A stretch of DNA of 17,763 bases, from positions 1-17,763 of the forward strand of contig JAOUGY010000046.1 of NCBI GenBank assembly GCA_029865445.1, given 5' to 3'. Source of the stretch: Acidimicrobiia bacterium (GTDB taxonomy: Bacteria > Actinomycetota > Acidimicrobiia > Spongiisociales > ZC4RG35). Shown here piece by piece: positions 1 through 5,171 of the stretch (within the stretch, counting starts at the first letter, position 1; the number at the start of each line of letters is the position of its first letter). The notes beneath the pieces are model-generated. The model worked only from the letters and a program-made list of their open reading frames with translations, made no database searches and had not been told where the DNA came from. The position numbers and the translations under genes are program-made.

Positions 1-61
1 CCCGCACGGCCTGGCGGATGGCAGCGGCCGCCTGACGGCCTCTCGTATCGAGGTCGTTCAC
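1..61 (-). CDS. 5' end of gene downstream of ECF sigma factor, possible anti-sigma factor (partial)
   Basis: Reading leftward from a GTG whose bases overlap the sigma-factor stop (GTGA), the frame stays open to the window edge and gives 20 residues beginning (M)NDLDTRGRQAAAAIRQAVR. The 4-bp overlap implies translational coupling with the sigma gene. An Arg/Ala-rich, helix-prone N terminus directly after an ECF sigma gene is what an anti-sigma factor or a small regulatory membrane protein often looks like, but too little is visible to assign a family. The anti-sigma role is inferred from position only. Confidence 0.5.
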   Translation of the reverse strand, partial: MNDLDTRGRQAAAAIRQAVR

Positions 62-624
62 GAGCGATCCTCCAATCCCAACGCAGCGGCCAGATTCTTG
101 CGCCCCCGGAACAGATGGACCTTGGCGGTCGAAGGGCTGCAATCGAGGACCTCTGCGATCTCCGCCACCGGCATGTCCTCGATGTAGTGAAGGGCGATGG
201 CCTGTGCCTGCTTGCCAGGAAGAGCTCGTACGGCCTTCCAGAACTCGGCATCCGGGGCTTCGAGCGCAGGAATCGGTTCGGAGCGACGCCCGGCGAGACG
301 AGCGATGGCCCGTGCCTCAGACAGTCGCCTGCGGTAGGCCGACACCGCCATGTTGGAGACGACGCGGCGCACCCAGGCATCAGGTCGCTCCATCAGTGCG
401 ACCTCGTCCCACTTCTTGTGCGCCACCATCATGGCCTCCTGCGCGATGTCTTCCGCACCCAGCCGGCTCCCCGAAAGCGCAAACGCCAAACCGACCATGG
501 GTCTGAACTCGCGCGCATAGAAGGCCTCGAACGATTCGAGGCCCACCACCACCGGATCTTCGGCGGCGGCGTTCATCCGCATGCGTCGCGTGTTCCGAAC
601 ACTGTCGAACATCACTCGTTCCAT
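58..624 (-). CDS. ECF-family RNA polymerase sigma factor (SigE-like)
   Basis: This 188-residue protein has the two-domain ECF sigma-70 layout. Region 2 lies at about residues 33-100, with the core-binding helix around GAEDIAQEAMMVAHKKW and the -10 recognition segment WVRRVVSNMAVSAYRRR. Region 4 lies at about 128-180, with the helix-turn-helix VAEIAEVLDCSPSTAKVHLFRGR that would read the -35 element. No C-terminal extension is present, so it is a minimal ECF factor directing RNA polymerase to a dedicated stress or envelope regulon. It overlaps the next leftward gene by 4 bp and is divergent from the secreted Ig-like protein gene, which makes that gene a candidate target. The start is uncertain: Met5 (612) follows a purine-rich GGAACGAG and Met17 (576) would also keep the whole domain. 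The exact ECF subgroup cannot be fixed by eye. Confidence 0.93.
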   Translation of the reverse strand: MERVMFDSVRNTRRMRMNAAAEDPVVVGLESFEAFYAREFRPMVGLAFALSGSRLGAEDIAQEAMMVAHKKWDEVALMERPDAWVRRVVSNMAVSAYRRRLSEARAIARLAGRRSEPIPALEAPDAEFWKAVRALPGKQAQAIALHYIEDMPVAEIAEVLDCSPSTAKVHLFRGRKNLAAALGLEDRS

Positions 625-635
625 CGACCGTATGA

Positions 636-683
636 GGTTTACCCGGATAGGACTATCGGCTCATTCCCCCGCTCGAGTAAACC
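636..683. promoter_or_regulatory. Spaced inverted repeat in divergent promoter region
   Basis: GGTTTACCCG at 636-645 is repeated in inverse as CGAGTAAACC at 674-683, which is nine of ten positions identical with centres 38 bp apart. The A/T-rich TTTAC core stands out in this high-GC sequence. It lies between the divergent sigma-factor and secreted-protein genes, where a dimeric regulator or paired promoter elements would be expected. No known operator is recognised; the regulatory role is inference. Confidence 0.35.
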
Positions 684-696
684 AAACGTTGGGGTG

Positions 697-719
697 GGAA
701 CGAGTGAAGGGCGGGCGTC
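697..719 (+). promoter_or_regulatory. Candidate ECF-type promoter for the secreted Ig-like protein gene
   Basis: GGAAC at 697-701 and GTC at 717-719, spaced 15 bp, resemble the GGAAC / CGTC layout of many ECF promoters, and the element sits about 35 bases before the start codon. The spacing is slightly short against well-known actinobacterial examples. If real, the neighbouring sigma factor would be the obvious user. Confidence 0.3.
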
Positions 720-738
720 AGGGCAGCTGGGCTCAACC

Positions 739-744
739 AGGGAG
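739..744 (+). promoter_or_regulatory. Ribosome binding site for the secreted Ig-like protein
   Basis: AGGGAG lies eight bases before the ATG at 753 and fixes that start. Several other genes in the window lack such a site. Confidence 0.6.
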
Positions 745-752
745 TGGATTAG

Positions 753-1625
753 ATGAGAAAGTTGACGATGTTCATCGCCGGCTTCGCCGTGATGCTGATC
801 GCCGGGATCGCCACCGCCCAATTGGGTGGTGGGAGCGACCAACCCGCCGACGGGGCTCCGCTGGCAGCCCCGGTCGAGGAGACGACATCGACCTCGAAGG
901 CGCTCGAGACCACCACCACAACTGCGGTGAAGGCCGAGGAGCCGGTCCAGGAACCGGAGAAGGTCACGGAGACCGCGCCGCAAGTAGACACCGAGGCACC
1001 CGAGATCGAGATCCTCCACCCCGAGGACGGTCAGGTCTTCGAGCACAAAGAGGTCGTGTTCGAAGGACGTACCGAGCCGGGCGCACGGGTGTTCGCCGGC
1101 GACTACGAAGCAGAGGTCCACGAAGACGGATCCTGGCGCATCGTCTTGTGGCTCGATGCGGGTCGGAACGTGGCCACGCTCAAAGCGATCGACGCCGCGG
1201 GGAACACCGGGACGGATTCTGTGACTGTCGTCTACGAACGACCCGAGGACCAGACCGACAAGCCGAAGGGCGAAGAGCCGAAGGACGAAGAGCCCAAGGA
1301 CGAAAAGCCCAAGGACGAAGAGCCGAAAGAAGAGCCCAAGGAAGACGAGCCGAAAGAAGAACCGGCCGAGTGGGAATTCACGGCGATCCAGCAATATGGA
1401 TCCTGTGGCGAGGAGGTTCCCTTCGACGTGTTCTACGGCGAAGGACGCCCGGGGATGGTGGTCGAAGCCGGCTCCGAGTACGGATCCGGCAGGGCCGTCG
1501 TCAACGAGAAGGGCCATTGGGAGATGAAGATCACCTTCGCCGAAGCTCCGGTCGGTGAGGAGTTCAAGGTCGTGATCGAGACCTCCGACGGCCACCGGAA
1601 GGTCTTCGGTTTCGTGAGGACCTGA
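753..1625 (+). CDS. Secreted Ig-like-domain protein with acidic EPKDE repeat linker
   Basis: The 290-residue product begins with a Sec signal peptide (MRK, then a hydrophobic run to about residue 22, ATA|Q cleavage). A Thr/Glu/Pro-rich linker follows to about 75. A bacterial Ig-like domain lies at about 80-165 (PEIEILHPEDGQVFEHKEVV, then TEPGARVFAG, EDGSWRIVLWL and IDAAGNTGTDSVTVVYE, the classic strand pattern of this fold). A Pro/Lys/Glu repeat spans 170-202, and a second beta-rich domain of about 85 residues ends in a GHWEMKITF and HRKVFGFVRT pattern. There is no C-terminal sortase motif or membrane anchor, so it is probably secreted or loosely wall-associated. It is divergent from the ECF sigma factor and may belong to its regulon. 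No enzymatic motif is visible; binding of wall polymer or protein partners is inference. Confidence 0.88.
   Translation: MRKLTMFIAGFAVMLIAGIATAQLGGGSDQPADGAPLAAPVEETTSTSKALETTTTTAVKAEEPVQEPEKVTETAPQVDTEAPEIEILHPEDGQVFEHKEVVFEGRTEPGARVFAGDYEAEVHEDGSWRIVLWLDAGRNVATLKAIDAAGNTGTDSVTVVYERPEDQTDKPKGEEPKDEEPKDEKPKDEEPKEEPKEDEPKEEPAEWEFTAIQQYGSCGEEVPFDVFYGEGRPGMVVEAGSEYGSGRAVVNEKGHWEMKITFAEAPVGEEFKVVIETSDGHRKVFGFVRT
1260..1358 (+). repeat. In-frame tandem repeat encoding (E/K)PK(D/G)E units
   Basis: Seven head-to-tail units, five of 15 bp and two of 12 bp, follow the pattern GAGCCSAAGGACGAA. They encode a Pro-Lys-Glu/Asp linker between the two beta domains of the secreted protein. The degenerate third positions and the 12-bp variants show an old expansion with internal deletions. 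Such runs act as extended, charged spacers in wall-spanning proteins. Confidence 0.85.
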
Positions 1626-1635
1626 CGCGGGGGAA

Positions 1636-1661
1636 CCCCGGGGACCTTCGGGTCCCCGGGG
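1636..1661. terminator. Bidirectional hairpin terminator between convergent genes
   Basis: A perfect 11-bp stem (CCCCGGGGACC / GGTCCCCGGGG) closes on a TTCG tetraloop. It sits between the stop of the secreted-protein gene at 1625 and the stop of the oppositely oriented glycosylase at 1665. There is no U-tract, as is common for actinobacterial terminators. It would work in both directions. Confidence 0.8.
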
Positions 1662-1664
1662 CCG

Positions 1665-2564
1665 TCAGCCCCGTCTCTCCTCGAGCTCTTCGATCGTCGC
1701 CGGCCAATCGTCCTTCAGCAGCCTCGAAAGCGACCGGTCGGCCAGCACCTTCCCGCCCGTCTGACACGTTGCGCAGTAGTTCGTTTCGTTGGCCGCGTAC
1801 ACGATGCGCTGGATCGGTGAACCACACCGCGGACACGGCTCCCCGAACTTGCCGTGGACGGCCATCTCCGCCCGGAAGGCGGTCACCTTGGTCGGCCAGG
1901 CATCGCCCACTTCGGCGGCGAGAACTTCGGTCCACCGATTGAGACTGCTCTGCACCGCGCCATGGAGGCGTTCCACCTCCTCGGTGCTCAACTGTGAGGT
2001 CCTCTTGACCGGCGACAGCTGCGCCTCCCAGAGAATCTCGTCCGAGTAGGCGTTGCCGATTCCCGAGAAGATCCTCGGATCGGTCAGCGCACGTTTCAGC
2101 GTGCGATTCTCCCGGACCAGCGCGTCCCGGAACGCCGCCACCCCGACCTCGAGCGGCTCGACGCCCCCCCGATCCTCTGCCCGCATCTGAACCTCGTCGT
2201 CGAACACCCAGACACCCGCCCGCTTCTTGGTTCCCTGCTCGGTCAGCAACAACGTGCCATGGGCGAAATCCCAGGCGGCGAGCCCCACCTTCTTCGGTAT
2301 CACGGTCTTGGGGCGCTCTTTCCACTGGAGGCGACCGGCCACCATCAGGTGGATGACGCAGAACAAGCCCTCGTCGAGGTGCATGACAATGCGCTTGCCG
2401 ATCCGTTCCAGGTCGTCGACCCTCCGTCCCACCACCTCGGTATGAGGCGGGCGATAGGTGCGGAGCAACGCGGGGGACGCCACCCGGAATCCGTGGATCG
2501 TCTCTCCGAGAATCCGGGAGCGCATGGCGGTCAGATACAGCTCGATGTCCGGCAATTCGGGCAT
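1665..2564 (-). CDS. Fpg/Nei-family DNA glycosylase, divergent subfamily
   Basis: This 299-residue base-excision repair glycosylase/AP lyase carries the family landmarks: N-terminal PELPD with catalytic Pro2 and Glu3, Lys57 in GKRIVMHLDEG, the helix-two-turn-helix segment around SGIGNAYSDEILWEA, and a four-Cys zinc finger (C244, C247, C264, C267). Two positions depart from classical Fpg. The HLGMSGR loop reads HLMVAGR, and the zinc-finger Arg five residues before the third Cys (pattern QRATFYC in E. coli Fpg) is Asn259 in AANETNYC. About 32 residues extend beyond the zinc finger, where Fpg normally ends. The enzyme is therefore expected to bind and cut damaged DNA, but its lesion preference cannot be assumed to be 8-oxoguanine. 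It is a single gene, convergent with the secreted-protein gene across a hairpin terminator, and probably translated from a leaderless mRNA. Confidence 0.92.
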   Translation of the reverse strand: MPELPDIELYLTAMRSRILGETIHGFRVASPALLRTYRPPHTEVVGRRVDDLERIGKRIVMHLDEGLFCVIHLMVAGRLQWKERPKTVIPKKVGLAAWDFAHGTLLLTEQGTKKRAGVWVFDDEVQMRAEDRGGVEPLEVGVAAFRDALVRENRTLKRALTDPRIFSGIGNAYSDEILWEAQLSPVKRTSQLSTEEVERLHGAVQSSLNRWTEVLAAEVGDAWPTKVTAFRAEMAVHGKFGEPCPRCGSPIQRIVYAANETNYCATCQTGGKVLADRSLSRLLKDDWPATIEELEERRG

Positions 2565-2570
2565 CAGCCG

Positions 2571-2576
2571 AGGCTA
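2571..2576 (-). promoter_or_regulatory. -10 element for leaderless glycosylase mRNA
   Basis: On the minus strand TAGCCT fits the actinobacterial -10 pattern TANNNT and is followed by exactly six bases before the ATG at 2564, so transcription would start at or next to the start codon. No ribosome binding site is present, which agrees with leaderless translation. No convincing -35 box is seen. Confidence 0.5.
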
Positions 2577-2734
2577 ATGCGTCTCCACACGCACGGGGCA
2601 CCGCTCACTATGATCTGGTCTGTTGGGACGGGCCGCCGGGTGTTCACGGTGGTCGGGGATGGCGACGGCGGGATTGGTCCGTCGTGTCGGCTCGCCGGTC
2701 GAGACAGCCCGTCACCAGGGGGATGGGGGATCAC

Positions 2735-3334
2735 ATGACCAAACCTGCGACGACGGCGACGGTACTCGCCAAGCTCGCGTTTGCGGCCGGAGGGGCCGTG
2801 CTCACACTTGTCGGGTTCGCGATTCGCACCCGTGCGTATGGCGGTCTTCTCAGCGTGGAAGCCCTCGACCCCCGTCTGGCCAGGTCGGGCTCGTGGCTCA
2901 TAGTCGTAGGAGCAGGGTGGCTCCTCGTCACCATCGTCGGTTGGGTGGTGGCCCCCGGGGCCTGGGACGCTTTGGCCCCGTTCATCGTCGGTATCGCCCT
3001 GACCATCTCGATCGTCGCCACCATCTTGGTGTCTGCCGCCCTGTCACTGACCGGGCGTCCCGGCGTGATCGACCCGTCAGACGGATTCGGCTGGAGGCTG
3101 GCGATGACCCTCGGAGTGCTGACCATTGGTTTCGCACAGTGGGTCGTGGCTCGAGCGCTCGTGAATCACGATCCACCGATCGGTCAATGGGCGCTCCTGC
3201 GACTGAAGGCCTCGGCTGTGGTCGTGGTGGTGTTGGGAACCGTCGCTGCCTGGACCTCGCCGGTTCCGCTGGTGGTGGTACTCACCCTCGCCGCGCTCGT
3301 CTACATCGCCATCGAGCTCACTCCCCGAGGCTGA
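2735..3334 (+). CDS. Six-helix integral membrane protein, function unknown
   Basis: From the ATG at 2735 (GGGGGA four bases and AGGGGG twelve bases upstream) the product is 199 residues. An upstream ATG at 2684 would add 17 charged residues and is less likely. I count six hydrophobic segments, in the order LAKLAFAAGGAVLTLVGF, SWLIVVGAGWLLVTIVGW, FIVGIALTISIVATILVSA, LAMTLGVLTIGFAQWVV, SAVVVVVLGTVAAW and LVVVLTLAALVYIAIEL. Loops are short and hold no catalytic or metal-binding motif that I recognise. The stop lies only six bases from the stop of the convergent amidase gene. No family is recognised. Confidence 0.78.
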   Translation: MTKPATTATVLAKLAFAAGGAVLTLVGFAIRTRAYGGLLSVEALDPRLARSGSWLIVVGAGWLLVTIVGWVVAPGAWDALAPFIVGIALTISIVATILVSAALSLTGRPGVIDPSDGFGWRLAMTLGVLTIGFAQWVVARALVNHDPPIGQWALLRLKASAVVVVVLGTVAAWTSPVPLVVVLTLAALVYIAIELTPRG

Positions 3335-3340
3335 GCTCCA

Positions 3341-4108
3341 TCACATCCGCCGGTGCCGGAGCGACGGCACGAGCGATCGAGCCTCGTCGAGCGCACCCTT
3401 GTCGAGATCGCCCACAGCCACGGCTTGCTCGTCCTCCAACTCGGCGATGGGTTCGCCGAACGGGTCGAGGATCGCCGAGTGGCCGGTGTATCCACCGCCG
3501 ACGATTCCGGCTGCCACCATGAACACGGTGTTCTCGATCGCTCGGGCCTTCAGGAGCGTCTTCCATTGAGCGAGCTTCCCGGGTCCCGCTATCCAACCCG
3601 CCCCCATGGCGATCGCCTGCGCCCCATCCGCCACCAGCGCCCGAGCCAATTCCGGGAACCGCAAGTCGTAGCAGGTCATCACACCGACCCGGAGGCCGTC
3701 CACATCGATCACTGTCGGACTGATGGGCCCGGGGACCACCCGCTCGGATTCGGCGAAACCGAACGAATCGAAAAGATGGATCTTCCGATAGCAGTCCACG
3801 AGATCGCCATCGGGGCCGATGACGACCGTGGTGTTCGACACCCGTGACTCACCATCGACCTTCTCCCACATCCCGGCGAGGATCCACAGGGAAAGGCGGC
3901 GGGCCTGATCGGAGAGACCGGCCACGAACTCTCCATCGAGCGGCTCGGCGATCGAAGCCAGATCCACGCGGGGTCGGAAGTCGTGCATCACACCTTCCGG
4001 AAGGACGATGAGACGAGCGCCATCCACCGCCGCCTGCCCGATGTGGGGAGCAACGAGATCGAGCACTCCCTCCGACACCGATGGCACCTGGACGACGGCT
4101 GCGCGCAT
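3341..4108 (-). CDS. Carbon-nitrogen hydrolase (nitrilase superfamily amidase)
   Basis: The 255-residue cytoplasmic enzyme has the nitrilase-superfamily catalytic triad: Glu38 in LIVLPEGV, Lys109 in DCYRKIHLFD, and the nucleophile Cys146 in GVMTCYDLRFPE. The single-domain length and the YRKIHLFD / CYDLRFPE signatures are closest to the Nit1/Nit2 group (deaminated-glutathione amidase, omega-amidase), which hydrolyse small amides such as repair by-products. The exact substrate cannot be read from sequence. It is divergent from the RNase H fusion gene with a 54-bp gap and convergent with the membrane protein gene with a 6-bp gap. It is probably translated from a leaderless mRNA. Confidence 0.92.
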   Translation of the reverse strand: MRAAVVQVPSVSEGVLDLVAPHIGQAAVDGARLIVLPEGVMHDFRPRVDLASIAEPLDGEFVAGLSDQARRLSLWILAGMWEKVDGESRVSNTTVVIGPDGDLVDCYRKIHLFDSFGFAESERVVPGPISPTVIDVDGLRVGVMTCYDLRFPELARALVADGAQAIAMGAGWIAGPGKLAQWKTLLKARAIENTVFMVAAGIVGGGYTGHSAILDPFGEPIAELEDEQAVAVGDLDKGALDEARSLVPSLRHRRM

Positions 4109-4114
4109 GCCGTC

Positions 4115-4120
4115 ACGCTA
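4115..4120 (-). promoter_or_regulatory. -10 element for leaderless amidase mRNA
   Basis: On the minus strand TAGCGT is followed by exactly six bases and then the ATG at 4108. This is the same TANNNT-N6-ATG geometry as at the glycosylase gene. No Shine-Dalgarno sequence is seen before this ATG. Confidence 0.5.
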
Positions 4121-4162
4121 CCGGTCCTCCGGTTTTGCCGCGGGCTGTGAGAACATGATTCG

Positions 4163-5170
4163 ATGCCCACGATCGTCTACACCGATGGCGCCTGCTCCAA
4201 CAACCCCGGGCCGGGAGGGTGGGCGTGGGCCGTCCCCGACGGGCCCTCTGCCAGCGGGGGCGACGTCCACACGACCAACCAGCGCATGGAACTGACGGCC
4301 GCGCTCGAAGCCACGAAGGCACTGGAAGGCGATCTGGAAATCGTCAGCGACTCCACCTACGTCGTGAATTGTTTCCGGGACCAATGGTGGAAAGGCTGGT
4401 TGTCCCGGGGATGGGTGAACAGTCAACGGAAGCCCGTGGCGAACCGCGATCTGTGGGAACCGCTCATCGAGCAGGTCAGGACGCGGAACATCACCTTCCG
4501 CTGGGTGAAAGGCCATTCCGGTGATCGGTGGAACGACCTCGTCGACCGCCTTGCCGTCGAGGCGACCAACGCCGCCAAACAGCCCTCCGCCACCAAACAG
4601 CCTTCTGCCACCAAATCGGACCCGACCCTGCCGGACCGCGGGGACCCGGGCCGCCCGGCCACCGGACACGCCATCGTGGTCACCGGCCTGCGGCCGCCCG
4701 ACCTGGGCGGCTACGAGGAGAATCCCACTTCCCAAGCCGTCCGCAACCGGCTTCGCTCGATCCTCTCCGCCAAGCACGAGATGCACCCCGATGCGAAGGT
4801 GGTGACCGGAATGTCCCTCGGCGCCGAAATGCTCGCCGCCGAGGCGGCGGCGCTCGAGGAGATCGCCTACGTCGCCGTATTGGCCCATCCCGACTACGAC
4901 TCTGCGTGGCCCGAAGCCACGAAGCGCCGATTCCGCCATCTCATCGACGGGGCGGCCGAAGTCCTCACGCTCGACCGATCTCGTCCGTCCGATCGGCGCC
5001 AGCTGGCCGCGAGCTACGGACGGCGAGACGCATGGCTCACGAAGAATGCCGATGAGGCGATCGTGGTGTGGAACGGCTCCGACGGACCCGTCGATCAGAC
5101 CCGGCGCAAGCTTGCGACCGCGATCGGAGAAGAGAATGTGTGGACCCTCGACCCCACCGAGCTGGTCTGA
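4163..5170 (+). CDS. rnhA: Ribonuclease HI fused to a YpsA-like SLOG domain
   Basis: Residues 1-135 are a complete RNase HI: YTDGACSNNPGPGGW with Asp8, Glu43 in NQRMELTAALEA, Asp63 in VSDSTYVV, His118 in WVKGHSGD and Asp128 in DLVDRLA, so the metal-binding carboxylates that cut the RNA strand of RNA:DNA hybrids are all present. A low-complexity linker (139-166, with KQPSAT twice) leads to a second domain at about 169-330. There, AIVVTGLRPPDLGGY, the Gly-rich VVTGMSLGAEMLAAEAA, and the later KNADEAIVVWNG resemble the YpsA/DUF1273 branch of the SLOG Rossmann-like nucleotide-binding superfamily. A stand-alone RNase HI is about 150 residues, so this 335-residue form is a true two-domain fusion with no frameshift. 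The C-terminal domain is thought to bind a nucleotide-type ligand; its role beside RNase H is unknown. Its stop lies one base from the stop of the convergent peptidase gene. Confidence 0.9.
   Translation: MPTIVYTDGACSNNPGPGGWAWAVPDGPSASGGDVHTTNQRMELTAALEATKALEGDLEIVSDSTYVVNCFRDQWWKGWLSRGWVNSQRKPVANRDLWEPLIEQVRTRNITFRWVKGHSGDRWNDLVDRLAVEATNAAKQPSATKQPSATKSDPTLPDRGDPGRPATGHAIVVTGLRPPDLGGYEENPTSQAVRNRLRSILSAKHEMHPDAKVVTGMSLGAEMLAAEAAALEEIAYVAVLAHPDYDSAWPEATKRRFRHLIDGAAEVLTLDRSRPSDRRQLAASYGRRDAWLTKNADEAIVVWNGSDGPVDQTRRKLATAIGEENVWTLDPTELV
4577..4612 (+). repeat. 18-bp tandem duplication in the RNase H/SLOG linker
   Basis: Two adjacent 18-bp units (AAACAGCCCTCCGCCACC and AAACAGCCTTCTGCCACC, two mismatches) encode KQPSAT twice. 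They mark a flexible, length-variable hinge between the two folded domains. Confidence 0.75.
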
Positions 5171-5171
5171 C

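Noticed and set aside
115..1595. Several long open frames on either strand overlapping the sigma-factor and secreted-protein genes
   Set aside because: They are Arg/His-rich or compositionally odd translations antisense or out of frame to genes with clear domains. They are high-GC shadow frames.
1564..2601. 345-codon frame overlapping the DNA glycosylase on the same strand
   Set aside because: It is Arg/Gly-rich without a fold. The overlapping frame carries PELPD, Lys57 and the zinc finger, so that one is the gene.
3350..3373. Short inverted repeat GTGCCG/CGGCAC near the membrane-protein/amidase junction
   Set aside because: Only a 6-bp stem, inside the amidase coding end and without a T-tract. 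Not distinguishable from chance.
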